Shown here: one piece after another, positions 34,633 through 44,596 of the stretch
Numbering within the stretch: the first letter of the stretch is position 1
How the letters are laid out: each line of letters begins with the position of its first letter
Source: Paenibacillus psychroresistens
GTDB lineage: Bacteria; Bacillota; Bacilli; Paenibacillales; NBRC-103111
NCBI RefSeq assembly: GCF_009728935.1
Contig: NZ_CP034235.1
Coordinates: forward strand, 5,246,001-5,310,000
Length of the DNA: 64,000 nt
Direction of reading: 5' to 3'
Made by a program: the position numbers and the translations under genes
The notes under the pieces: generated by a model
Seen by the model: the letters and a program-made list of their open reading frames with translations, nothing else
Told to the model about the DNA's origin: nothing
The model's database searches: none

Positions 34633-35690
34633 CTTGTTTCCTCCCGCAAGCTCTGGATTGCCTCTTCTAAATGAAATTCATGTCCGCCATCAAATTCAAT
34701 ATACTGCAGCTGTTTACTCAAACCCAGTCTATCAAAATACGTTCTTGCTTTTGAAATGACTTTTCTCGCACCTTCAACTGGAAACAAATCATCATGAATG
34801 CCAAATTCAATTATACATTTACGCGGGCAAATCAATCCCACTATCTCTGCATCAGAGAACCGATTGATCGCTCCTTTCCAAGTCCAATCAAATAGATGAT
34901 CATTCAATTTTTCATTAATAACTAAACGATCATTCAGATAGCCCGAACTGATGCATAACTGGATTCGCTCATCCAACGCAGCAAGAAACAGTGCATAGAA
35001 ACCTCCGTAAGAAAGACCGGCCACCCCCATGTTAGTGGAGTCGACTTCTGTTCGGGATTCCAAGACATCCAACGCCCGCCTTAGCTTGAACAGTTCAACT
35101 GCAACCAGGCTGCTGCCTACCCATTTGGCTCGCTCGTCCATAATTAATCGCATATTAGCTGGAATTATAGTCTCATCATTGTCAACATGGCTGCGAAATA
35201 TTAAAAATGGGGCAAATACAATATAGCCTTCCTCAACGAATCTTCTTCCAGCGTCCGTATAGTTAAAGGTGCCTTCAAAATTGCAAACCATCTCTGGACA
35301 CCCGCCATATCCATGCAGGCAAACCATAAGAGGGGCCTTCTCATTCGTTTTTTTAGGAACCATATATATGCCATAACATTCCAACCCATCTGCAGCATGG
35401 ATAAATAACCGATAAATTCGACAAAGCTCGTCCTCCCCCACATAAATTTCCCGACTGCTCGGTTGCCTATCATCTGCAGATGGAGGATATCCGATGAGGT
35501 CATTTAAATCTTCTCGATAGGCTCCCAAGGATGCCGCATAGTTTTGAGCACTACTGAAATCCGGTTGAAAGTAATTCTCTCGCTTTTCTTCAGCCTGCAA
35601 AAGTTTTTTATTCAAATACGTATCCAGCTGCAGGTATTGATCCTCCCGAATCCATTTGGAGTTCTGGAAAGGCTCTATAAATTTTTTCAA
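34629..35690 (-). CDS. Alpha/beta hydrolase, sugar-esterase-like
   Basis: At 353 aa it has the oxyanion region LMVCLHGYGG, nucleophile S227 in GVAGLSYGGFYAL, acid Asp in FGIHDDLFPVEGAR and catalytic His in DGGHEFH. The size and layout fit the acetyl-xylan-esterase, dienelactone-hydrolase and glucuronoyl-esterase-like group. It has no signal peptide. Between glycosidase genes, it is likely to remove ester groups from imported oligosaccharides. It overlaps the GH29-like gene. Confidence 0.82.
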   Translation of the reverse strand: MKKFIEPFQNSKWIREDQYLQLDTYLNKKLLQAEEKRENYFQPDFSSAQNYAASLGAYREDLNDLIGYPPSADDRQPSSREIYVGEDELCRIYRLFIHAADGLECYGIYMVPKKTNEKAPLMVCLHGYGGCPEMVCNFEGTFNYTDAGRRFVEEGYIVFAPFLIFRSHVDNDETIIPANMRLIMDERAKWVGSSLVAVELFKLRRALDVLESRTEVDSTNMGVAGLSYGGFYALFLAALDERIQLCISSGYLNDRLVINEKLNDHLFDWTWKGAINRFSDAEIVGLICPRKCIIEFGIHDDLFPVEGARKVISKARTYFDRLGLSKQLQYIEFDGGHEFHLEEAIQSLREETR

Positions 35691-35768
35691 TGTGAATCAT
35701 TCCCTTCTCACAAGTAAGGACAGGTGAATGATTCATATTCAACCTGTCCTTCAGTTATCATTATTAAC

Positions 35769-36848
35769 TCAACGAGGCCATCTTTCCTTATAACTCGGAA
35801 AATCAGGAAATTTCTGATGAGGTTCCGTTTGATACCAGTAAGCTGTCGAAGCGATATCGTCTTCCAGCGGTCGATATTTGCCATCTTGCCCCCACCCCAA
35901 TGACTGAATAGTCACTCGCAGCTCCTCTTCAAAACAAATCGGGTCCATAATATGCCAACGATACAGACTCCATTGAGGCGGTGAAAATTTCTGCGGATCA
36001 TCCAGACCCTTTAATCGCAAAGTATTGCCTGCATAAAGCGTACTGTAGGTTTCTGGAAATCCCCAGCTTCCGCAAAAATAATCCTCCACTCCAGTACCGC
36101 AAATCGTCGGAAACTGTTTATCGCCATCCATGAAGAACTTGATTTCACCTTCGCCAAACCATCCTGCGGAAAGCTGCGTCCAAGCCAAAAATGTGCCTAC
36201 ATATTTGCCCTTTCCTTGCACACCATCCAGAATTGTAAACTCTGGATGTGATTTCTCCGTCACCCCGCGTCGCCATTGAGCGTGAGAATAAGCGGCATCC
36301 TCGGGTACCTCTGTTTCGGCATAAGTAATTTGAAAAGCCAGTAGTTCCAGATCTGTATTTAATTCGTTGGTAAAGGTTATCCTGGCATGTTTGCGAAAAG
36401 GCATCTGCCAGTAGCAATTCAGCGCTGTCAGGGGATTAACGATAACGACCGCTGAATTCATCGGAGCGAATTCATCATGTCCGACAGCAAAAAAATCCGA
36501 CATGGGAACCTCAACAGATGGCGTTTCTTCATTGTCCCAGTAAAATCGGAGAACACAGCTTCTGCCAGCCTTCTTGAAGCTCATATCGGAGGTCATCCAA
36601 ATATGTTGAATAACTCCAGGACCGTCAATATCCATAATCGTCAGTGTTTCGCCTGCTTTCGGTTTTAAAAAAGGCCTCGCCTTCCAACCTTGCCCCAATT
36701 CAAGCGCAGCAGAGGAGTTTGGATATTCTGTATCCTCCGTCGGCAAAGCCATGCCGCCTTTCCCCTTTTCACCAGTAGGATTCTCAGCCGAAATCGATCG
36801 AGTCCGCGATTTATCTAACAAAAATAACTTATCAAGGCCTATACTCAT
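35769..36848 (-). CDS. DUF2961/GH172 family protein (copy 1)
   Basis: About 360 aa. Conserved family blocks are GPGVIQHIWMT, the acidic motif WFGEGEIKFFMDGD and CGTGVEDYFCGSWG. The two Glu in GEGE and GVED are the likely catalytic pair. DUF2961 proteins are now known as GH172, whose characterised members act on alpha-D-fructofuranosides or D-arabinofuranosides. No signal peptide is present. An in-frame ATG at 36866 is possible, but AGGTAGTG better fits the ATG at 36848. It is adjacent to a second GH172 in the same operon. Confidence 0.85.
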   Translation of the reverse strand: MSIGLDKLFLLDKSRTRSISAENPTGEKGKGGMALPTEDTEYPNSSAALELGQGWKARPFLKPKAGETLTIMDIDGPGVIQHIWMTSDMSFKKAGRSCVLRFYWDNEETPSVEVPMSDFFAVGHDEFAPMNSAVVIVNPLTALNCYWQMPFRKHARITFTNELNTDLELLAFQITYAETEVPEDAAYSHAQWRRGVTEKSHPEFTILDGVQGKGKYVGTFLAWTQLSAGWFGEGEIKFFMDGDKQFPTICGTGVEDYFCGSWGFPETYSTLYAGNTLRLKGLDDPQKFSPPQWSLYRWHIMDPICFEEELRVTIQSLGWGQDGKYRPLEDDIASTAYWYQTEPHQKFPDFPSYKERWPR

Positions 36849-36895
36849 TTCACTACCTACGAACATGTTAAGTAAATAGCTCCACTACAAGACTA

Positions 36896-38083
36896 TCAAT
36901 CTTTGTTCTTTTTGCTCTCATACTTTTCTTTCCATTGTTGCTTTACTTCTATCATCTGTTCGGTTAATTCTATGGTTCTGTTTCCTACCTTGCTATGTTC
37001 CGGCATTGCAAAAGTCTGCACAAGTGGTAATCTTTGCTCCACAGGAATGATGTCAAATTTAACATGTGGTTCTATCTGATACCAATAAGCAACAGATGAG
37101 AAATCATTGGAAAGGTGATTGGCATGCCCATGTTCCATAGACAATCTAATGCTTTTCTTGAAATGTACGGGGTTGGTAGCATAAAAAACATAAGAGGTTT
37201 GATACCCTTTCGTATTATGCTCATATATGGATGAACCGTTATACAGATATGCATTATCTTGCATTCCCCAAGCATGGTTAAAGGCATCTTCGCTGCCCGT
37301 ACCATGAATACTCGGAGGCCAGGATTCACCATCAATGAATATCATATCATCACCTTCACCCCACCAGGTTCTTTGATGATGATTGAGTTCAGAAGTTTGA
37401 AGATTGGTAACCGAAAGGTTGTACCCTATGAGATGTCCTCTTCCCTCAGCTTCAAGGATCTTATAATTGTTCTCCTCTGATAGGTTAGGAACTTCAATAT
37501 CCCAGTTATCAATAGAAAGTTCATGTCCCCAACCGGGGGTCGGATTCTCTCTTCTAAAGTTTGCATGAAAGTAGGCAACTTTGTCGTCATGTGATTTATC
37601 ATAAACTTCATAATCCACGTAATACCAGATGCAAATATTGAAATCATTCTCATTTAGAATCTCGATTCTTGCAGACTTGTTAAAAGGCATTGGAAAATAA
37701 GAATTCAATGAAACAGTATTGCCAAAAGTATTCTTTACTCCGGCAGAGGAAGTTGTTATAAAAACGCTCTGGAATGAGTTTCTGATGGCATGTCCGAGGC
37801 AGAAAAAATCACCAATAGGTGTTAGTACACTAGGTGATTCTTCATCATCCCAGTACATCTTCAAGACGCCTTTTCTTAGCAGATAGGGTTCCGGCACCTC
37901 CGCAGGCCCTGCAGCCATCCATATATGCGTAATTTTTCCAAATTCCTTGATTTCTGCAAGAACCCCTGATTCACCTGGCTTGATTACAATCCAGTCTCTA
38001 TTAAAGCCTGTCTTGTCCCAACTAGAAATTCGTTTTGTTGTTGCATCGCTGACTCGAGTAATATCAATCTGAAAATTAGACAT
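36896..38083 (-). CDS. DUF2961/GH172 family protein (copy 2)
   Basis: About 395 aa. Family blocks are FGKITHIWMAAG, the motif TWWGEGDDMIFIDGESWPPS and HGTGSEDAFNHAWG. The conserved Glu of GEGD and of GSED are retained, while the Tyr of the EDY triplet is replaced. GGAGGAGAATATACA before the ATG at 38083 is a strong site, so the frame's ATG at 38107 is not used. It is distinctly divergent from copy 1, so the two are probably old paralogues with different specificities. Confidence 0.85.
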   Translation of the reverse strand: MSNFQIDITRVSDATTKRISSWDKTGFNRDWIVIKPGESGVLAEIKEFGKITHIWMAAGPAEVPEPYLLRKGVLKMYWDDEESPSVLTPIGDFFCLGHAIRNSFQSVFITTSSAGVKNTFGNTVSLNSYFPMPFNKSARIEILNENDFNICIWYYVDYEVYDKSHDDKVAYFHANFRRENPTPGWGHELSIDNWDIEVPNLSEENNYKILEAEGRGHLIGYNLSVTNLQTSELNHHQRTWWGEGDDMIFIDGESWPPSIHGTGSEDAFNHAWGMQDNAYLYNGSSIYEHNTKGYQTSYVFYATNPVHFKKSIRLSMEHGHANHLSNDFSSVAYWYQIEPHVKFDIIPVEQRLPLVQTFAMPEHSKVGNRTIELTEQMIEVKQQWKEKYESKKNKD

Positions 38084-38131
38084 TGTATATTCTCCTCCAA
38101 ATTTCAATTGATCAAACTGTTTTGAGATAGA

Positions 38132-40066
38132 TTAAACACCACTAATAATTAAAGCTCCATGAATTTCAAGACGAGGAATCGACAGACTGATTTGACAGTC
38201 CTTAAATTCAAAAGCCAGTTGTTCTCCAGAGGGTTCATATTGAATACATTGGGGAGCGTGTTTAGCCTGAATCTTGACATGAAGCGGTCCTATTGCTGTA
38301 ATTTCATCGAAAGTGTAAATATGCTTATCGGCGTGCGGTCCACTAGTATTAACCAAATGTACGATTAAGTGCTCGTGATTTGTAGCCAATGTAACATCCA
38401 CATATGGACTGCCCGTTACTTGAACAAGAGGATTCGGGAAAAGCTCCTGGACGATTCCCTGCATGAAGTGGCGCATAGTGGCAAGATTTGCACTTAAATA
38501 CTTCTCACCAAGATCACAATAAACGGCACCAATTCTGCCTTTTCCATAAATTGAAATAGAAGCAGCTGGTTGGACAGGGCTGGTGTTATCATTAGAAGCA
38601 TATAAGGAAGCAAACTCAATTGCACGTTCAGATAATTTCACCTTCTGAAAATGCGTATTCAGTACACCAAACATAGAATCAAAGGCCAAATAGTGCTTAG
38701 CTTTGCATGGCGCATCTAAAAGTTCAATGCCTATTTCGTTGGCAAAGAGCGCCACCGTTTTTGTACCCATAATAAGCAGATTGCAGCCATTCTCGGCATA
38801 CTTTAATAATTCCTGATGAATGTGAGGATCAATGTAAGCCCATTCTGGAATAATAATCAATGGATATTCATCCATCCGTCCAGTCAGTTGATGTTCCATG
38901 ACAATATCTACTACCTGCTGTGTTTCTAGTAAGCATTGCAGAATGCCTTTCATGCCATCAAGTGATTGACCAGGATGAAATAAACTTTCCGCTGTCCGAT
39001 ACATTCCCTGGCCGGAGTAAAATAAAGCAATCTGCGGAACAGGCTTGCTGCGGTGACACCAATGCTGACGTTCTCGACAAAATGCAGCCACTTGCTCCAT
39101 TATTTCGATTTCCCATGCGTTAATAGAGCCGTCTGGTTTTTGAATATAATAGCTTTGAAACCCACCGCCAAGCGCCAGAACTATGGCCGCCTCCTGTTGC
39201 AATTGCACTGCAGGCTTCGTTGTAAAATCACGGTTATTAAAATCACCTGAGAATCCCCATGCCATCAAATCCCATGGTTTGCCTTGATGAACTAAGCACC
39301 TTGCCTCTATCCTTGCTGAATTGATACTGCTCTGCAAGGTGAAATCACCTGAGAGAAAATCTACATCCACACTTACAGGCTCGGGCATGAACGAGCTAAA
39401 AGCCCAATTGCTGGCTACTTCAAAACCCGCTTGATGAAGATGGATAGCATCTACATAACGACGTAAATAGCGTAGAAACAACTCTCTACTGAACGCTGAA
39501 AACTCAGCATAATGAGCATCCGATTGTTGCCGTGGTACTGTAGTTATTCCTGTTTCCTCGTGAAATAATTGAAGCACCTGTGGTGAATAATCGCGTTGAG
39601 TAGCCCAGCATTCCCCATCGACCCATACCCCATCAACATGATAAACATCACATAATTCCTTTAACTGCGGAAGTAGCAGTTCATCTACGTAAGGACCTAA
39701 TGTTGATGTAATATCCGGGCTTAGCTTGCCATGCTCATCCATTCGCGCCCATTCCGGATGATGCTTAAGTGCCTCCGAATCCCATACACCTGAGTAATGC
39801 ATGTACAAGGCAACCCCATTCTCACGCGTTGCTTCTCGCCAAATTAATAGTGGATCTCCAGCAATTTGCGGGGCGGCATTCCCAACTTTAGTTGGATAAC
39901 TGCTTACGCCTGGATGTCCCTTGCAGTCACATTGTACATAATCCGGTTTAACGCGATTAATGACGTCTAGAACCATTTCTTTTGTGGTAGAAGCACCAAT
40001 AGAAATGCTTTCTACCGTAGCGTGAAAATCAAAATGGATGCCAAAAAAACTTTCTGATCTTTTCAT
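38132..40066 (-). CDS. GHL6-like TIM-barrel hydrolase
   Basis: About 644 aa. The N-terminal half reads FFGIHFDFHATVE, VALYMHYSGVWDSEALKHHP and HVDGVWVDGECW. The last holds the acidic residues expected of the nucleophile and acid in GHL6/GH29-like barrels. Residues about 390-560 resemble the beta-galactosidase trimerisation domain (PLIIIPEWAYIDPHIHQELL), and a small beta domain closes the protein. It has no signal peptide. The exact substrate is unknown; an alpha-linked deoxy or pentose sugar is plausible from its neighbours. Start ATG 40066 has AGGAA upstream. Confidence 0.75.
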   Translation of the reverse strand: MKRSESFFGIHFDFHATVESISIGASTTKEMVLDVINRVKPDYVQCDCKGHPGVSSYPTKVGNAAPQIAGDPLLIWREATRENGVALYMHYSGVWDSEALKHHPEWARMDEHGKLSPDITSTLGPYVDELLLPQLKELCDVYHVDGVWVDGECWATQRDYSPQVLQLFHEETGITTVPRQQSDAHYAEFSAFSRELFLRYLRRYVDAIHLHQAGFEVASNWAFSSFMPEPVSVDVDFLSGDFTLQSSINSARIEARCLVHQGKPWDLMAWGFSGDFNNRDFTTKPAVQLQQEAAIVLALGGGFQSYYIQKPDGSINAWEIEIMEQVAAFCRERQHWCHRSKPVPQIALFYSGQGMYRTAESLFHPGQSLDGMKGILQCLLETQQVVDIVMEHQLTGRMDEYPLIIIPEWAYIDPHIHQELLKYAENGCNLLIMGTKTVALFANEIGIELLDAPCKAKHYLAFDSMFGVLNTHFQKVKLSERAIEFASLYASNDNTSPVQPAASISIYGKGRIGAVYCDLGEKYLSANLATMRHFMQGIVQELFPNPLVQVTGSPYVDVTLATNHEHLIVHLVNTSGPHADKHIYTFDEITAIGPLHVKIQAKHAPQCIQYEPSGEQLAFEFKDCQISLSIPRLEIHGALIISGV

Positions 40067-40129
40067 CAATTTCGGGTTCCTTTCGGGAATAAAACATATA
40101 TTGTATTACTTGGAATAGGGCATCTATGT

Positions 40130-42778
40130 TCAATGTAAAGGTGAAACAAAACTCTCATGAATGACTTCTATTTTCTTAATAGATTCATGCCCAAATGCTT
40201 GGAACCTAATAATAGGAAGGGTTCCTATGAGTTCATCTTTTTCATAATTGGATTCCTTCAACCAAGCACCGCCTTGCTTATACATACAATATACGGTAAC
40301 TATTTGCGACTCACCGGGAAACAGAGATTCGAATGCGCCTTCCGCTTCCATCCAGAATAAATCAGACTCTTCGATTGGACAGATATGTAAGGCTACTTCC
40401 GTCCCTATATTCGCAATTGTATATTGTTTGCTGAGTATAATTGATTCACTTTCGTTATGCGATGTCTTCCAATCTGTTTCCTTTTCGTCGATAAGCAGTT
40501 GACCTCCCTTAAAACCGAGTGAAGCATGATAAGGTTGGATAAGACTGGTGGAGAAAGTATAAAGATTCTTGCCTGTGCTCCGTCCATCGACTGACCATTG
40601 CAGGCGAAGAAAGAATAATTCTGGCGTACCCTCACTAATCAGATAGCTGAATTGACCCAAAACTAACGCCGTCTGCAGTGTAGGAGTTCCTTCAAACGAC
40701 TGCTCGTATAGTTCTGTACCTTTCTCATCCAACACGGAAGCCAAGACCGTTACTTTTCCACATATTTGGTCTGCATGCAGAATAACAGATGCCTCCATCG
40801 CTTCCCCGACCTTAAACTGTAACCTCCGATAATCTATTGATACATGTATTGGCGCAAAAGCCTTCCGCGTCCAATAGTAGGCCATTTTACTATCCCCATA
40901 ATACTCCACCAAGCTTGTGCATGACACATTTGGCCAAGGTTCATTCAACTGCCAAATAACGCTGCCGCTGTTATTGAATTTCCTGCGGCGGTTCGTCTCC
41001 AGAATAAAGCGCAGCCCTTCAGCCTGAATCCATTGGCTGCGTTGGACATACTGATTTAAGTCGGTAACTGGGCCGAAAAACTCACCATCCCGATCAAATG
41101 TATCCCACCACTCCCCGTGATGTCGCCACACCAGTTCGTCCCTTACTGAGGAAGGCTTCAAGTGGGCCGGAGAAAGAAATTTCTGCAGGCTTTTTAGAGA
41201 GCTGGCACCGTCAACTCCAAATTCGCTATGAAACAAATGATCTGCTTCCCCATATAGCTCATAATGATTGCTCATTCCGTTATACTTCCAATCACCGTGC
41301 ACGTCATGGGAAACGCCTTTTTCTTTCGTAATATACTGAACCGGACCTGAAGCGGACGTCGGAAGAAAAAGCCGACTAGGATCGAGGCGATTGACTATTT
41401 TTTTTAGCATGGCCAAGTTTTCGTCTTCATAAGTTGAGGGCTTGTTCGGCTCGCTCATTAGCTCGTTACCCCCGCTCCAAACGGTCAAGGAAACGTGATT
41501 TCGCTTGAGCTTAATCGCGTGATTAGCTGATTTTTGAAGAAGATCAAGAAAGCCTATGTGCTTGGAAGGAATATTTTCAAGACCCGAGCTGGATTGGATA
41601 AATTCCTGCCAGACCATAATTCCATTCCGATCGCATAAATCATAAAACCATTCTTTCTCAATGATTCCCCCGCCCCAAACACGGACAAGATTGATATGCG
41701 CCCGCTTCATGAGTCGAATAATCCATGCATAGTGTTCCTTCGTAACATTCCCATATAATAAATCGAGTGGAGTCATATTGACACCCTTAATATATATATT
41801 AATTCCATTTATTTCCACTGTATAGGGTAGAGAATCCTTTGGACTGCCTATATTCTGCTTATAGCGAAGTTTGCGAATCCCTGTTTCCATCTGTCTTTCT
41901 TCAATGACGATATCCTGCAGTTTCAGCTTAATCAGTACCTTGTAAAGCGCTTGTTCCCCGAAACCATTGGGATACCACAATTGTGGTTTATCGACTTTAA
42001 GATTCATTAATAATTTCCATTCAGAATCTATTTTACTAGTAACAGAAGAAATTAGAGTCCCCTGCGGAGTCCAGCATTGCAATTCTAGCGAATATTCATT
42101 AAAAAGAGTGTCGTCGGCTGTATCAAACTCAACTGATAACTGGATATCCCCTTGACCGCCATCCGTTACATCTGTAGTCAAATAGAGATCTCCGATGGCT
42201 ACCTTATCCGTAATCTTTAACAGGATATCATCCCAAATACCTAAGTTGACAAGCCGTGTTGAGAAATCCCATTTGTAGTTGAATCGGCTCTTCTGTGTGG
42301 TTGTCATCGATGTTTTACCAATTTGCGAGACTTCATCTGGGGCATGTTCAAACAGAACTTCCAATGTAATCGATTCACCTTGGCTAACTTTATCCGTGAT
42401 ATCAAAAACAGCAGGATGATACATCCCCTCATGTTTACCCAATTCAACGTTATTAATATATATCGTCGCCCGGTAATCCAATCCTTTAAAAACAAGTTCC
42501 AGCTTATGTTTGCTGAACTCTGGTATGGTTAACTGAGCTCTGTAAAGCCACCAGCGGTTTTCCACCCATTCACAAAGCAAGCTGTTCATATCTTGATGAG
42601 GGTGAGGAATCAATCCTGCCCGATATAGATCATAATGTACACCTCCAGGAACCGTTGCTGGAATCCAGTGTGTCACACCATTTAACTCCAATCCTGTTTC
42701 TACACTCTTCTGCAGATAGGGAACCCACGGGTAATAGCCTTTTAATTCCCAATTCAACTCATTCAGTAAGATTTCCAA
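40130..42778 (-). CDS. GH2 beta-mannosidase-like enzyme
   Basis: 882 aa, no signal peptide. The order is sugar-binding domain (ATVPGGVHYDLYRAGLIPHP), Ig-like domain, TIM barrel with INLVRVWGGGIIEKEWFYDL, and C-terminal beta domains. Acid/base E439 lies in WSGGNELMSEP and nucleophile E519 in FHSEFGVDG. These motifs are those of beta-mannosidases (or exo-beta-glucosaminidase/GH2 relatives) rather than LacZ. The start is TTG at 42778 with GGGAGG eight bases upstream. It follows the permease genes directly. Confidence 0.9.
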   Translation of the reverse strand: MEILLNELNWELKGYYPWVPYLQKSVETGLELNGVTHWIPATVPGGVHYDLYRAGLIPHPHQDMNSLLCEWVENRWWLYRAQLTIPEFSKHKLELVFKGLDYRATIYINNVELGKHEGMYHPAVFDITDKVSQGESITLEVLFEHAPDEVSQIGKTSMTTTQKSRFNYKWDFSTRLVNLGIWDDILLKITDKVAIGDLYLTTDVTDGGQGDIQLSVEFDTADDTLFNEYSLELQCWTPQGTLISSVTSKIDSEWKLLMNLKVDKPQLWYPNGFGEQALYKVLIKLKLQDIVIEERQMETGIRKLRYKQNIGSPKDSLPYTVEINGINIYIKGVNMTPLDLLYGNVTKEHYAWIIRLMKRAHINLVRVWGGGIIEKEWFYDLCDRNGIMVWQEFIQSSSGLENIPSKHIGFLDLLQKSANHAIKLKRNHVSLTVWSGGNELMSEPNKPSTYEDENLAMLKKIVNRLDPSRLFLPTSASGPVQYITKEKGVSHDVHGDWKYNGMSNHYELYGEADHLFHSEFGVDGASSLKSLQKFLSPAHLKPSSVRDELVWRHHGEWWDTFDRDGEFFGPVTDLNQYVQRSQWIQAEGLRFILETNRRRKFNNSGSVIWQLNEPWPNVSCTSLVEYYGDSKMAYYWTRKAFAPIHVSIDYRRLQFKVGEAMEASVILHADQICGKVTVLASVLDEKGTELYEQSFEGTPTLQTALVLGQFSYLISEGTPELFFLRLQWSVDGRSTGKNLYTFSTSLIQPYHASLGFKGGQLLIDEKETDWKTSHNESESIILSKQYTIANIGTEVALHICPIEESDLFWMEAEGAFESLFPGESQIVTVYCMYKQGGAWLKESNYEKDELIGTLPIIRFQAFGHESIKKIEVIHESFVSPLH

Positions 42779-42805
42779 GTTCGTATCCTCCCTATCATGC
42801 TCTAT

Positions 42806-43630
42806 CTATCCTTTAATTGCTCCACTCGTTACTCCTGAAACGATAAATCTCTGTAGAAATACATAAGCCACAATAAGCGGTAAAGATACCATAATGACAG
42901 CAGCCGCCAGAATAGTCCAATTGGTCGAATATTGCCCGAAAAATATGTACAAACCAGCTGTTAATGGACGCATACTTTTATCTGTCAAAAAGATCAGCGG
43001 ACCAATAAAGTCGTTCCAAACCCCCATGCCGACAAGCATGAGTACAGTGGAAGCAGCAGGCAGAATCAAAGGAAACATAATCGTCATAATAAAGCGTAGA
43101 TATCCACAGCCATCTATCGCTGCGGCTTCATCTAATTCCTTCGGAACGCCTTTGATAAAACCAACCAGAATAAATGTAGCAATGGACAAACTGCCTCCAA
43201 TCTTGAGGAAGATGAATCCATAATAGGTGTTGATAAAACCAAGCGATTTCATCACGAACAGCAACGGCACAAGTCCAACTGGCAGAAAAAGTGCTGATAG
43301 AAATAGTAAGTAAATGGCATTTGCACCCACAAAATGTTTCCTAGCAATCGGGTAAGCCGCCAATGTCGCTATCAAACATGTTCCACCTGCAGACAGGACG
43401 GTTAGCAGAATACTATTCTTGAAATATACTCCCATATCCGCCATAACCCATGCGTCATGAAAGTTCCGCCAATGTATCGATTTTACAATTGTGACAGGAA
43501 AGTTCAGAAACTCTTCCTTATTCTTTAACGAAACATTAATGATCAGCAGCATCGGTGCGATCAGCACGACCATTACAAGAGACAATACAAGATTAGCCAA
43601 GCCTCTACTTATTCGGGAGGATTGAATCAC
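42806..43630 (-). CDS. Sugar ABC importer permease, MalG type
   Basis: At 274 aa it has six segments and an EAA loop DEAAAIDGCGYLRFIMTIMF. GTG at 43630 overlaps the stop of the preceding permease gene as GTGA, with GGAGGA upstream. The ending FIVSGVTSGAIKG is typical of MalG/MsmG-like CUT1 permeases. It works with the permease at 43627 and the binding protein at 44597. Confidence 0.92.
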   Translation of the reverse strand: MIQSSRISRGLANLVLSLVMVVLIAPMLLIINVSLKNKEEFLNFPVTIVKSIHWRNFHDAWVMADMGVYFKNSILLTVLSAGGTCLIATLAAYPIARKHFVGANAIYLLFLSALFLPVGLVPLLFVMKSLGFINTYYGFIFLKIGGSLSIATFILVGFIKGVPKELDEAAAIDGCGYLRFIMTIMFPLILPAASTVLMLVGMGVWNDFIGPLIFLTDKSMRPLTAGLYIFFGQYSTNWTILAAAVIMVSLPLIVAYVFLQRFIVSGVTSGAIKG

Positions 43631-44517
43631 AGTTCCTCCTCCTTTCTCCGCAGGAAGTACTGCGAAATCATAATGACAATAAATACAATCAGAAATTGAA
43701 TGATCGATAAGGCAGACACATACCCTTGTTTGCCTCCACCACCTAACAGATTCTTAATAATAAACATACCCATAGTCATTGTAGATCCATCTGGTCCTCC
43801 ACTGGTTAATACATAGATTAAATCATAGGAACCCAGGGTGCCGATAAGGCTGATCAAGACGTTGATGGTGATCGAAGAACGCAGAAGCGGTAGTGTAATT
43901 CGCAAGAATGTCTGAACGGTATTGGCCCCATCAATTCGAGAAGCCTCATACAGATCGCTCGGAATTGACTGCAGTCCGGCTAAATAGATTAACATTGCAT
44001 AACCAACATTCGCCCAAATAGTAATAAAAATGACAAGACCAAGTGCTAGCATGGGGTCACCCAACAGTGCGGAATCCAAATTAAATCGATGAAGCAAACT
44101 ATTGACCGGACCTGAATAAGGATCTAGAACCAAGGTCCATATCAATCCAATGACGACAACCCCAAGTACATTGGGCAGGAATATGACAGATCGATAAAAT
44201 GTGCTGAAACGTAATTTTATATTCACAAGCACAGCCAGCAGGACTGCGAGAATATTCTGGATAATGGTTACGCTTAAGGCAAAAATAATAGTCACCTTAA
44301 TGGAATTACCTATTTTTTCCATGTCAATGTTAAATGCTCTTTTATAATTATAAAGCCCAAGCCATTTCATAGGTAGATTCGGGTTCCCAGTGAAATCCGT
44401 AAAGGATAATAATACATTTCCGATCGATGGGATTAATACAAACAAACTGTACAATACAAGTGCCGGGACTACCATGAGGATAGCAAAAAATTTGGTGTAT
44501 CCGCCTTTAAAAGCCAT
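43627..44517 (-). CDS. Sugar ABC importer permease, MalF type
   Basis: At 296 aa it has the EAA loop YEASRIDGANTVQTFLRITL and six or more membrane segments, with a typical start FFAILMVVPALVLYSLFVLI. GGAGTTGCAAGC precedes the ATG. It lies about 80 bp after the binding-protein stop, with a hairpin between. Confidence 0.92.
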   Translation of the reverse strand: MAFKGGYTKFFAILMVVPALVLYSLFVLIPSIGNVLLSFTDFTGNPNLPMKWLGLYNYKRAFNIDMEKIGNSIKVTIIFALSVTIIQNILAVLLAVLVNIKLRFSTFYRSVIFLPNVLGVVVIGLIWTLVLDPYSGPVNSLLHRFNLDSALLGDPMLALGLVIFITIWANVGYAMLIYLAGLQSIPSDLYEASRIDGANTVQTFLRITLPLLRSSITINVLISLIGTLGSYDLIYVLTSGGPDGSTMTMGMFIIKNLLGGGGKQGYVSALSIIQFLIVFIVIMISQYFLRRKEEEL

Positions 44518-44540
44518 GCTTGCAACTCCTTTCTAATAAA

Positions 44541-44577
44541 AAAGAGCCTCCCTCTCGCGAGAGTAAGAGGCTCTGCA
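44541..44577 (-). terminator. Hairpin between binding-protein and permease genes
   Basis: On the minus strand AGAGCCTC pairs with GAGGCTCT, with an inner CTCTCGCGAGAG, followed by TTTTTTATTAG. In this position such hairpins usually allow partial read-through and keep the binding-protein part of the message abundant. Confidence 0.65.
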
Positions 44578-44596
44578 TAAATTTATCAAGAATTAT

